DNA from: a virus
Reading direction: 5' to 3' (one strand)
IMG/VR virus record: IMGVR_UViG_3300025010_000017
Location: 1-47,704 of that record
Length of the DNA: 47,704 bases
This document shows, piece after piece, positions 37,325 to 45,973 of this stretch; within the stretch, counting starts at the first letter, position 1, and every line of letters begins with the position of its first letter. The position numbers were made by a program, and so were the translations under genes. Below the pieces are notes generated by a model. That model had not been told where the DNA came from. It did not search any database and saw only the letters and a program-made list of their open reading frames with translations.

Positions 37325-40300
37325 TTACCGTCGTGTCGGCCTGGTCGGAGGCTTCGGGCGAGATGGTGGTCCCGTCCTGCCCTTTGGCTTTTTCCTTTTC
37401 TTCGGCCTGTCTGCGTAGGTGTTTACGCCAACGCCTCCCAGAGACAGCACACCCGCTGCCGCCGCCGCGCCCGTCCCCATGCTCTCGTAAGCCTCAAGGA
37501 TACTCTCCCAGACCATCGGCGCGGTATCTTCAAAGAGCCTTCGCATCGGCTTCTCTTTGTAAGCCTTCTTTATGTCTTCGCCTTTGAAGTCCTTGCCTGT
37601 CTTCAGCGTCCATATTAGGCCCGCAAGCGGAGAGAGCTTTGACCGCACGAACCGCGTACCCTGCATATCGTTGTCGTAGGAAGTCATGGGCTTGTACTTG
37701 CCGTCGATCTTCCTTGAGTTCATTAGGAACTGCATCAGGTTTCGTGTCAGGCTGCCGTTACCCGCTGTCAGGTCTATTCGCATATCGCCGTAGCGTGCCT
37801 GTCCGAACTGCGAGGATAGATAATCGGTCTCTACCTGCAACCCGGATAGTTTAGCCATCGCAAGCAGAGAGGCTGTCCATGCCGCCTCTGCCACAAGCGT
37901 CTCTGCCGCAACTCGCCGCACAAACGGGTCATTGGAAAGAATCGCAAGCGGGCCTTGCACCTTCCCTGCCAGCCTTCGCGGAGAGAAGATAGCCACGTTC
38001 AGGTCAGTCGCCGCCTGCTCAAACGAGCCGAGAGAGCCACGGTCTGAGAAGGCGTTGATAACATGACCAATCTTCTTCTCAAGCTGCACCGTGTCTATGC
38101 CTAACTTCTCCATCTGAGCAAGGCGTATCTCGAACGCGCCGAGTCTAAGGTTGTTCAAGTATGTGCTATAAGCCCTTGAACTGCCGCGTATCCCCCATAT
38201 CTTATCTACCGCACCGCCGACAAAGGTTTCTTCCCGCTGCGATGAGCCGACAGGCGCGTCAGGTTCGGTAAAGGCGATACCTGCGCGTTTTGCCCTCAAG
38301 TAAGCGGGGTTTGCCTTCAGCCGTTCGTGTTCGATGAGGTATTGCTTCTCGCTGACCAACGCCTTCATCTGCGGAACCCACGCCTTCAACCAGACAATCG
38401 GGTGTCTTGCGCCGAGCGCGAACCCCTGCCTGCCCGGTGCTGACACGTCCATACTTGCCTTTGCGGACTTGTAGCCGCCTGCAACCTCGAACAACACGCG
38501 CCTTGATACGTTCTCTACCGTCAGCGGCTTCGGCGCGGCAACAGACTCCTTGAGTTTGGTTCGCGCCTGTTCAAGCTCTGCCCTGAGACTGAGTGCTTCG
38601 GTATCATCCATGATGCTAGGCATACGCGGCTTCGGGCCTTGACCTCTGCCGAGCCGTTCGTTCGTCTCCTGGATTTCGTTGACCAACCGCTTCTTGATAG
38701 CCTCAAGGCGAGCCTCACCCGTCAGGTTGGTGTGTACCTCAGCGAACGTAGCCTCATCAATCCCCGGAATGTCTTCCTTCGCCTTTGCGTAGAGAGCCGC
38801 ATAAGATCGAACCCCACGCTCGATATGCCAGCCGACTATATCGACAGCCGCCGCCATAAGCTCAGGGTCTATGCCGACATTCGCCCGTGGGTTTGCGTAC
38901 CTGTCAGCCCATATCCTCTTTGCCGCCTCGTACTTCTCATCTGTGAACAGGGTATTTTTGACCGCAACACGCGGCTTTGGTGTGGCCTTCGTTCCGGGTC
39001 TGCTGGACTCCTTTGCCCTAAGCTCTCTTAACTGCTTGTCGAGTGCTTCTATCTCCTGAGCCAGCCCGTGATTCTTCGCCTCATACTCGCTGGACTTCTG
39101 CAAGGCGCGATCGTACTGCTCTTTGAGTGCCGTAAGTTCGGCCTTTTCTTCTGGTGTCAAATCGCGCACGGTTTTCCTGCCCGTATTCACGGATCTTCGC
39201 TTTTGAGCCAGCAAGCCCTCCATTGAGTAGTCTTCGCGCAGTATCACCTTACGGGCATACATACCCTGAGCGTTCTCTGTGCCTGAGTAACTGAGCGCGG
39301 CATCGTTGTCATCAAAGGCGCGTTCAGTTTTCTTTATTTGGGTGCTTATAGAGTCTGCCTTTGCCGAATCCCCTGCGTTCAGCGCATCGTCGGCCTGCCG
39401 CCTGAGTACAGTCAGTTCGTTGTTTAACTTCTGCCTGTTGTAAGCAAGCGCGGCCACTTCGTCACCTGTGAGCGGTCTTGGCTTGTCGATAATCTCGCTT
39501 GCCAGTGCGTTCGGGTTCACGGCGTTATCGTCCACCAGCCGCTTGCCGTTGTCCAGCAGTTCACCTACCGTCTGCGCTTCCTGTTTTGCAACAGGAGCAA
39601 GCCCACGGTCTGCACGGTTGGCGTTGATTCTCTCAATGCTTGCGCCGGTCTGTCCCTTCTCCATGACGGGTACAGTCTTAGTCTTCGGGGTAATCGGCTG
39701 ACTCTCCCGGTCTATCTCAGCCCACATCTTGGAGATATGCGGCTTCACGGAGTCCCAGGTTTCCTCGAATGACTCACGCATGGCCGCAATCCAGGCTTCA
39801 GCGTCACCGGCGAACTGCCCGTAGTAATGCCGTCCAACCGTCTTCACATCGGCCATGAACTGCTTCTGTGTCGTGTCGTCTGCGTCCTTCAGCGAGAACG
39901 AGCCTCGCTCAGACTTCGCCACACCCCGAACAGTCTGCTTGATTCGGGAGAGTGCCTCTGCCACATCATCTGGAAGCTCACCCTTCGGTGCAGTCGGCTT
40001 AGGCGTCTTTGGCAACTTGGGCTTTACGACCTTCGGCGCAACAGGTTTCTCTACAACCGGGGTTTCCGGCTTTGGCGCAACCACAGGCTCAGGTTTCACG
40101 GCAGGCGCAAGGTCTGGATAGTCTGCCAGCACTTCGGGAGGCACAGGTTTGCCTTCGGCGAGTGCGCTTTCGACTTGCGTTCTGTGCGACAATTCTGTGT
40201 CAGCCTGTTCGCTCAATGACTGTAGTCGTGCATCAATCTCTGCATGTCGTTGCTTAAGTTCCATCGGAACCTTGTTGGCGCCACGGTAGTTCTTCTTCAG

Positions 40301-41878
40301 TGCGTCTTCGATGCCAGTCCCAGACCATTCATGTGCTGCCCCGATTGTGCTTCTTCTCGTCTCGACATCGGCAAAGTTTGTCTTCTGCCATTTCGGTGCA
40401 ATATCAAGTATCTGTTTCTCTATTGCTTTCTTCTCGTTGTTCAACTCATATGTTTCATTGCGAATCGGGTGGCCGTCTGGAAGTCCCACGCCTTTCTGTT
40501 CGTAAGCAGCTTTACTCATCTCCCACGGCTCTTTAGCCACTTGCTCAGGCACAACCACAGTCTCAGGCTGAACAGTTCGGGATTTCCGAACAGTTGGCAC
40601 GGGTTCGGGCGTAGGCACTGGCTCAACCTTCGGCGTAGCAACCTGCTCTAGCTTGACTATCTCAGCCTTGACCTCTGGCGCAACATGGCCTTGTGCGGTC
40701 AACGCTTCGTCCAGGCTCTTGAGCTGCTTGAGTTGCGCTTCGGGAGCTATGCTCTTTGCCCCGCCAGCGGCCTTCTGCCCCGCCTTGCCGAGCCCTCCTG
40801 CAACGCCTTCCATGAGTCCACGCATACCAGCACCAACCGCCAGCGATGTAATATCCCGCTTTCGCTGTTCGGCAGGCGTGAGGTTTTCTCCGCTGGTCAA
40901 TACTCTGTCAAATGCCAGGTTGCCAAGTGCGGATTCACCTATCTTCGCCGCCTTGCCACCAACGCCAAGCGCCTTCGCCCCTGCGCCGATAGTAGAGTCA
41001 ACGACTCCAAGCGGTTTGGCTAGTGCGAAGTATGTACCCTGCTGGCCTGCTATCCTGCCGACCTTGCCCTCAGTAGTGCCGAGTGCTCGTTTCAGAGTCT
41101 TCGGCTGCCGTCTTTCTTCTACTGTAGCCAACCTCTCTGCCGCTTCTTCCGCGCCTTTGAAGTTGCCCTTTGAGGTGATAGCCTTGACAAGCCCTCCGGT
41201 TGTCTCATATATTCCGTGAGCAGTAGCGACAACAGCGTTCTCCACCCTCTCGCCAACGCTGGGCTTCTTCCTGAGCTTGCTTATATATCCATCAGGCGCA
41301 ACTGCGCTTATGGTAGAAGGCGGCCTTTTGGAAGGTGTCTGACTCCAATAAGACTTTGGCCTGGGCTTTGCCTTAGCCGGTTTTTCGGCCTTCTTGGAGG
41401 AATGGGAAGACACGGCCGCCGTTGGTGCTTCAGCCTGCATCTTCTTCAGATCCGCCTTGTCATACTTTTGCGGTCTGCCGTCCTTCTGTGAGCGCAGGCG
41501 GTTGACCTCTTTGTCATCGGCCTTGTCGGGGTCTGCTAGGTGGATATGGTTCACATAGATGTTCCTTTGGCCTTTGTACCGCACCCTTGGAACATATCCA
41601 AGCTCGGATAGCTTTGCCGCCGCCTTCTCCATGCTGCCGTACTTCGCCTTAGCCTCAGCCTCGGTTATGTCGTAGACCCCTGGCCCGTCATGGCTGCCGA
41701 AGTGGACGCTGCCCTTCGACTGAGCCGCCACTATCTTCATGCCGCCTATCTTGTCACCCTTGTTAGCGGGAGACGTGTCGATATAAGCCCACGCACCCTT
41801 GCCCTTTTTGCCTTGAGGTTTCGGTTGTGCGGTTGGTTTAGAGTCAGTTTCTATGTAATCCCATGCGCCCATACTCAT
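37325..41878 (-). CDS. Very large ejection (internal virion) protein
   Basis: 1517 aa from ATG 41878, overlapping the upstream stop as TAATG. Its N-terminal region has two DYI-type repeats (MGAWDYIETD and GAWAYIDTS) and HFGSHDGPGVYD...NIYVNHIHL, then Pro/Lys-rich linkers, long coiled coils (about 640-1000) and a helical C-terminal third with NAFSDRGSLGSFEQAATDL and amphipathic or membrane-active spans (LVAEAAWTASLLAMA), plus a basic Arg/Pro tail. This is the plan of the largest podoviral internal proteins, which enter the cell ahead of DNA. No enzyme motif recognised with confidence; it may include a peptidase domain near the HIHL motif. Confidence 0.65.
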   Translation of the reverse strand: MSMGAWDYIETDSKPTAQPKPQGKKGKGAWAYIDTSPANKGDKIGGMKIVAAQSKGSVHFGSHDGPGVYDITEAEAKAKYGSMEKAAAKLSELGYVPRVRYKGQRNIYVNHIHLADPDKADDKEVNRLRSQKDGRPQKYDKADLKKMQAEAPTAAVSSHSSKKAEKPAKAKPRPKSYWSQTPSKRPPSTISAVAPDGYISKLRKKPSVGERVENAVVATAHGIYETTGGLVKAITSKGNFKGAEEAAERLATVEERRQPKTLKRALGTTEGKVGRIAGQQGTYFALAKPLGVVDSTIGAGAKALGVGGKAAKIGESALGNLAFDRVLTSGENLTPAEQRKRDITSLAVGAGMRGLMEGVAGGLGKAGQKAAGGAKSIAPEAQLKQLKSLDEALTAQGHVAPEVKAEIVKLEQVATPKVEPVPTPEPVPTVRKSRTVQPETVVVPEQVAKEPWEMSKAAYEQKGVGLPDGHPIRNETYELNNEKKAIEKQILDIAPKWQKTNFADVETRRSTIGAAHEWSGTGIEDALKKNYRGANKVPMELKQRHAEIDARLQSLSEQADTELSHRTQVESALAEGKPVPPEVLADYPDLAPAVKPEPVVAPKPETPVVEKPVAPKVVKPKLPKTPKPTAPKGELPDDVAEALSRIKQTVRGVAKSERGSFSLKDADDTTQKQFMADVKTVGRHYYGQFAGDAEAWIAAMRESFEETWDSVKPHISKMWAEIDRESQPITPKTKTVPVMEKGQTGASIERINANRADRGLAPVAKQEAQTVGELLDNGKRLVDDNAVNPNALASEIIDKPRPLTGDEVAALAYNRQKLNNELTVLRRQADDALNAGDSAKADSISTQIKKTERAFDDNDAALSYSGTENAQGMYARKVILREDYSMEGLLAQKRRSVNTGRKTVRDLTPEEKAELTALKEQYDRALQKSSEYEAKNHGLAQEIEALDKQLRELRAKESSRPGTKATPKPRVAVKNTLFTDEKYEAAKRIWADRYANPRANVGIDPELMAAAVDIVGWHIERGVRSYAALYAKAKEDIPGIDEATFAEVHTNLTGEARLEAIKKRLVNEIQETNERLGRGQGPKPRMPSIMDDTEALSLRAELEQARTKLKESVAAPKPLTVENVSRRVLFEVAGGYKSAKASMDVSAPGRQGFALGARHPIVWLKAWVPQMKALVSEKQYLIEHERLKANPAYLRAKRAGIAFTEPDAPVGSSQREETFVGGAVDKIWGIRGSSRAYSTYLNNLRLGAFEIRLAQMEKLGIDTVQLEKKIGHVINAFSDRGSLGSFEQAATDLNVAIFSPRRLAGKVQGPLAILSNDPFVRRVAAETLVAEAAWTASLLAMAKLSGLQVETDYLSSQFGQARYGDMRIDLTAGNGSLTRNLMQFLMNSRKIDGKYKPMTSYDNDMQGTRFVRSKLSPLAGLIWTLKTGKDFKGEDIKKAYKEKPMRRLFEDTAPMVWESILEAYESMGTGAAAAAGVLSLGGVGVNTYADRPKKRKKPKGRTGPPSRPKPPTRPTRR

Positions 41879-43569
41879 TACCCCTTTTGGTGAACGTCGT
41901 CCCATATCTTCCTGAGTTCGGTTCCCTTGCCGTCTTTGCCCCGCCACTTTTTTGGAGAACCTGCAAGGAAGTGTTCCCATGTCTCGTTTTCACCATTGGC
42001 TATCGCTATGCGTATACCCCTGGCTATTATGTGCTGAGTCTCCGGCCTAAACTCCGTCTTCAACCACTTGCCGCTTGGCGTCTTGGTTGTTCCTGTGACT
42101 GAGCCTGAGCCTGAACCCATTATGTCTAGTGCTTTGTTCTGCGTGTTGGTCAAGACAAACTGCTCATCTTTGAGTGCCTGAATCATCTCATCGTCAAACG
42201 GTTCAAGCTTGCCGTCCACGTCATAGCCGCCGTATGCAAGAAGCTCCGATATCTCTGTCAGCCGCTTGGACGTCTGCCGTACCTGCGACATCATGGACGC
42301 GCTTGCCTGCGGTGTTATCTGCTTGCCCTTGCTCTCTGCCGTGGCCTCTTGTATCTTGAGGTGCGCTGCCCAAGCGTTAGCCCTAAACCTGCTTGTCTTC
42401 GCGTTCTCTCCCGCTGTATTCGCCATGCTGGTTTGATAACGAACGGTAGAGTCTGCAAGCATACGCTTGATTCCCTCGCCCGCCTTGTTAGCCCTCTCTG
42501 TCTCAGTGATCCGTCTAGCACCCTGGTTGATTGTTGCTACCTTCTGCCTCCCGGGTGAAAGCGCAAAGGCGTCTTCGGGACTCATGTTCATGTACTGGGC
42601 GTGGAGCGCAGGTTGACTGTCAGCCGGGTACAGGCTGTTCACCGCAGCGAACCGTTCAGCGTCTCCACTCTTTGGGTTCGCCAAGACTGCTATCATGGCC
42701 GCATAACTGCGCTCACCCTCTTTTTGGAGTGCTATCTGCGCTTGTCTCTGCTGCCTCATGTTTTCGGCTGTATACGCTATCTGGGCGCGTGCCGCCATCT
42801 GGTCGTCTGTCTCTCCTGGCTCTCTTGTTATGCCGAGCCTCGCAAAAGTCGCGCCCTTCCACTTGTCCACCGCATCGGGATATACCCCGCCGTATGTTGA
42901 GGCAGTCGAAAAGGCGTTCTGCGGATCTGAGTCTATGGCCTTCAGGAACGTATTCGCAACCGTCGCTTCCTTCGTCGGAGAATAGTCCGGCATGAGTATC
43001 GACGCTTCTAGTTCTTCGTCGCTCATCTTGCGCGGTTCAGTAACCGGCGCGTTCGGGTCTGCCGGCTTTCCTGGTTCGCCGTTCCTGCTTGCGTTATATG
43101 CCTCTTGTTTGGTCTGATGCTCTAGCTTCTTTGCCTCTCTTATCTCCAGGGGGATAAAGGATTCCTTAAGTTCGGTCTCCCAGTTCGGAATACGCCTCAC
43201 AACGGAATACAACTGCATGGGTGTGATGTTCGGGTTCAGTCGGCGTTGTTCGGCTATGATGTTCTCAACGGTCGGCACGCCAAGGTTCTGCACATTCACA
43301 TTCTGGATGCCTTCTTCGGCGTACAATTTCTTGTACTCGTTCTCCATAAGTGCGCGTTCAGTTTTAGGCGTGGTTAGCCATGTCTGCCCGTCCTGCAACT
43401 GCTTTTCAAGATAGCCTATCTTGTATCGCCGTTCCTCCCGCTGCTTCTGCTCGTCGTACTCCTGCTTCCTGGCGTATGCCTCAGCGACTCGCCCGAACTC
43501 TTCGTCAAGCCGCTGCTGCCTGTTTAGCCTTGTGTCTCTTGCCTGCCTGAACGCATTTGACATGCTCAT
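41878..43569 (-). CDS. Ejection (internal virion) protein, coiled-coil
   Basis: 563 aa. N-terminal coiled coil (AFRQARDTRLNRQQRLDEEFGRVAEAYARKQEYDEQKQREERRY), Gln/Ala-rich middle, C-terminal WKTEFRPETQH-type helices. ATG 43569 is used; a longer frame to 43599 would overlap the upstream gene. It lies between a gp14-like and the largest ejection protein, so three ejection proteins are encoded consecutively as in T7 (gp14-15-16). Confidence 0.65.
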   Translation of the reverse strand: MSMSNAFRQARDTRLNRQQRLDEEFGRVAEAYARKQEYDEQKQREERRYKIGYLEKQLQDGQTWLTTPKTERALMENEYKKLYAEEGIQNVNVQNLGVPTVENIIAEQRRLNPNITPMQLYSVVRRIPNWETELKESFIPLEIREAKKLEHQTKQEAYNASRNGEPGKPADPNAPVTEPRKMSDEELEASILMPDYSPTKEATVANTFLKAIDSDPQNAFSTASTYGGVYPDAVDKWKGATFARLGITREPGETDDQMAARAQIAYTAENMRQQRQAQIALQKEGERSYAAMIAVLANPKSGDAERFAAVNSLYPADSQPALHAQYMNMSPEDAFALSPGRQKVATINQGARRITETERANKAGEGIKRMLADSTVRYQTSMANTAGENAKTSRFRANAWAAHLKIQEATAESKGKQITPQASASMMSQVRQTSKRLTEISELLAYGGYDVDGKLEPFDDEMIQALKDEQFVLTNTQNKALDIMGSGSGSVTGTTKTPSGKWLKTEFRPETQHIIARGIRIAIANGENETWEHFLAGSPKKWRGKDGKGTELRKIWDDVHQKG

Positions 43570-43583
43570 AATTTTGGATCTCC

Positions 43584-44285
43584 TTACGATTTGACCCACT
43601 TGCCGTTCACAAACCTAAGCCCGTTTGACGCGGCGTATAGGTTGCGGTTTGCGGCTGACCCCTGCCTGCCCTGTATACCGCCGAGGTAGTCGCCGGACGC
43701 GCCCATGAGGTTCTCATACCAGCTTTGCTCACCCTGAGCCGCCGTACCTGCCGCGCCCATGCGGGTGTTGAAGTAGTCGCTTGCCCCGCCTGAGAGCATC
43801 TGCGTGCCTGTCCTGCCGAGGTTCATCACGTTGCCGAGGGTGTTCGTGTACCTGCTCGTCGCCGCGTCACGCCAACTCTGCTGGTTCAATCCTGCCTGCA
43901 CGTTCTCCGCGGATACCGCCCGTTGCGCCCCCTGGTTTGCGGAGAGCGTCAGCCCACGGTTACGGCTGGTGTTGAACCTGTTCATCAGCCCTGTGTTCGC
44001 AAGCGTCCTCGCCCTGTTGCGCTCGATGCCCTCAAGGTTCTGCTCATGCGCCGCCGTCAGCAACCTGTTCGGCTGTGTCATCTCGCCGCCCTGCTGTTGA
44101 AGCAGAGCCGCAAACCTTGGCATGGCCGCCTCGCCCATCTCCTGATAAGGCTGTGCAAGCTGCTTCGTGTAGTTGAACTGCTCATTTGCAAGCCTGCCCT
44201 GCTGACGCGCCAGCTTCTTCGCCGCCTTAGCCTGCCCCCAACCGCCGATGAGTTGCGCCCCAAGTCCCAATGCTTCCATAATCAT
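43584..44285 (-). CDS. Ejection protein, T7 gp14-like
   Basis: 233 aa. The N-terminus (MEALGLGAQLIGGWGQAKAAKKLARQQGRLANEQFNYTKQL) is typical of internal virion proteins that cross the outer membrane: Gly/Ala-rich helix, then Lys/Arg/Gln-rich coiled coil. A Gly-rich tail follows. ATG 44285 has GGAGG seven bases upstream. Confidence 0.7.
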   Translation of the reverse strand: MIMEALGLGAQLIGGWGQAKAAKKLARQQGRLANEQFNYTKQLAQPYQEMGEAAMPRFAALLQQQGGEMTQPNRLLTAAHEQNLEGIERNRARTLANTGLMNRFNTSRNRGLTLSANQGAQRAVSAENVQAGLNQQSWRDAATSRYTNTLGNVMNLGRTGTQMLSGGASDYFNTRMGAAGTAAQGEQSWYENLMGASGDYLGGIQGRQGSAANRNLYAASNGLRFVNGKWVKS

Positions 44286-44298
44286 CTGTCTGCCTCCG

Positions 44299-44499
44299 TT
44301 AGTTTAGTCGTGCAATAATCTTTTTGATAACCTGCCACTGGTCTGCAGAATCCTCCAGCAGTCCTACAAGCGCGGTCTTCGCCTTCGCAAGCGACATTGT
44401 ACCTGTCGCCAGCGCAGATGCCGCCTGAGTGAGCTTCGCCTGCCGTGCCTCTATCCTCGCTATCAAGTCCTCCGGCCTGGGTACCGCAATCCTTGTCAT
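44299..44499 (-). CDS. Small helical protein
   Basis: 66 aa, helical (RPEDLIARIEARQAKLTQAASALATGTMSLAKAKTALVGLLEDSADQW). Start ATG 44499 with GGGGGAGG. Unknown function, in the ejection operon. Confidence 0.55.
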   Translation of the reverse strand: MTRIAVPRPEDLIARIEARQAKLTQAASALATGTMSLAKAKTALVGLLEDSADQWQVIKKIIARLN

Positions 44500-44738
44500 G
44501 CCTCCCCCTTCCACGCATCGTCATGCACAAGTTCATCAGTCGCCGGGTCATAGGCAAACGCCCCCGTCCTCTGCCAGAGTGCCTCCGTGAGTAGCATAGC
44601 CCCCGTGGGAGTCTGCACGGTCGCCGTGGTGGAGTCGTCTACCTCAAGGAAGGTCTGTGTCTCACCGTCCCACTTCGGGTTTCGTGTCTCCGCCACTACG
44701 TTGATTTGGTTGGTGAACCTGCTTATTGCCAAGTGCAT
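44496..44738 (-). CDS. Hypothetical virion-region protein
   Basis: 80 aa, beta-rich (RFTNQINVVAETRNPKWDGETQTFLEVDDSTTATVQTPTGAMLL). First gene leftward after the inserted membrane protein gene. ATGA overlap with the next gene. No family recognised. Confidence 0.55.
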   Translation of the reverse strand: MHLAISRFTNQINVVAETRNPKWDGETQTFLEVDDSTTATVQTPTGAMLLTEALWQRTGAFAYDPATDELVHDDAWKGEA

Positions 44739-44759
44739 GATTTATTTCTCCGTTTGCTG

Positions 44760-44788
44760 TTTACAACTATGTCCTTCGGTGGTACTAT
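44760..44788 (+). promoter_or_regulatory. Dedicated promoter for the inserted membrane protein gene
   Basis: TTTACA (44760-44765), 17 bases, TACTAT (44783-44788). Transcription would begin near 44795, giving a very short leader carrying the AGGAGG ribosome site at 44795-44800. It faces opposite to the surrounding late genes. Confidence 0.75.
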
Positions 44789-44806
44789 GGCTGTAGGAGG
44801 ACGGTT

Positions 44807-45973
44807 ATGAAAGACCGAAACTATTTGCCAATATTCGTTGTTGCTTTGGTAATCGGACTGCTCGGAATCTGTTATTTCTATTGGGCTTCCATGATGGAAC
44901 GCTCACTTGCCCTCAGTGTCAACAACGTCTTTTTCGGCGGAGACTCTTGCCGGGTTGTCACTGATATGACCGATGTGGATGCGGTGCATTATCGCGCCAA
45001 CGTCCACCCGATATTCATACTTATGACCTTGCCTCTTGGCCTCTCTCCTGCGCTTCTCGTTCCGCTTGCCGCTGTCCTTAGTCTGGTATTCTTCGCCCTC
45101 GCTATTCGCCGGTGGGGTGTTCCCGCTTGGCAAGTCCCTGTGTACGTCCTGCTTCTCGGTACGACCAGCACTTATATGTTCTGGGGTGCTGTCCCTGAGA
45201 CTCATATATTCGGTGGTTTAGGCGTTGCCCTTGCCTGTTTCACAGCGGCCTATTTCCCACGCAAATGGTGGGCGATGATCCCTGCCGGGCTTATCTCAGG
45301 AGGGGTCAATCTCCCTACGCTTGGCCCGATGATGGCACTTGCCCTCCACAGCCTAAAGCGTTGTCGATGGTGCGCTGTCCTGCTGGTTGTTATCGTCGTT
45401 GGGCTCGTCTATCTGGCTCAGGTTCAGCAGAGCCTTTACCCATCAGCGACACTCTGGTTTGACAGGGCTTCATACAACGGCGAGAGCAGGTATCTTGCCT
45501 TTGGTAATCCAAAGGTGGATTGGACGCTTCGCCCGTTCAACATACTCGCTCACTTCTTCGCCTTCAATCTGATACTGCCGTCATTCGCTACAAGCCATGT
45601 CGATTGGACGCCTTTGCCCATGTTCACCGTGAAGTCAGCCCTGACTCTGCCGTTCGTGTTGTGGATGGTCGTGTGGGCTTCAGCGGTCTACTCGTTCATC
45701 AGATACAAACTGCATCGTGATTCCCTGACCGTCTGCCTCTTGTTAGGGCTTGCCACCCAGTTGGTTTTCTACCTTGCGTACAGCGTCCAGAGCTTCATCT
45801 ATGTTGCAAACTGGACGGTCGTTATAATAGCCCTGCTCGGTCTGGTCTTGCGTCCTGCCTTAGAGCATCGCCCCCGCCTTCAGTTCGCTCAAATCGGAGC
45901 GTTGTCCATTCTCGCCGTGTTGCAGTTCGCTACCCATTGGCAACAGTTGTCGGGCATGATTAGGTTCTTCTGA
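44807..45973 (+). CDS. Polytopic membrane protein, GT-C glycosyltransferase-like moron
   Basis: 388 aa with about ten hydrophobic helices, beginning PIFVVALVIGLLGICYFYWAS. Early acidic loop (GGDSCRVVTDMTDVD) and ETHIFGG after a second helix block resemble the first-loop acidic residues of GT-C glycosyltransferases. It stands alone on the plus strand between late minus-strand genes, with its own promoter and perfect ribosome site, and its stop abuts the next gene's stop at 45973/45974. This is the pattern of a moron, perhaps altering host surface sugar in the lysogen. The enzyme assignment is tentative. Confidence 0.6.
   Translation: MKDRNYLPIFVVALVIGLLGICYFYWASMMERSLALSVNNVFFGGDSCRVVTDMTDVDAVHYRANVHPIFILMTLPLGLSPALLVPLAAVLSLVFFALAIRRWGVPAWQVPVYVLLLGTTSTYMFWGAVPETHIFGGLGVALACFTAAYFPRKWWAMIPAGLISGGVNLPTLGPMMALALHSLKRCRWCAVLLVVIVVGLVYLAQVQQSLYPSATLWFDRASYNGESRYLAFGNPKVDWTLRPFNILAHFFAFNLILPSFATSHVDWTPLPMFTVKSALTLPFVLWMVVWASAVYSFIRYKLHRDSLTVCLLLGLATQLVFYLAYSVQSFIYVANWTVVIIALLGLVLRPALEHRPRLQFAQIGALSILAVLQFATHWQQLSGMIRFF

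Noticed and set aside
41879-41980. N-terminal extension of the largest ejection protein
   Set aside because: The extra 34 codons overlap the upstream gene and lack a ribosome site. ATG 41878 with AAGGGG is better.
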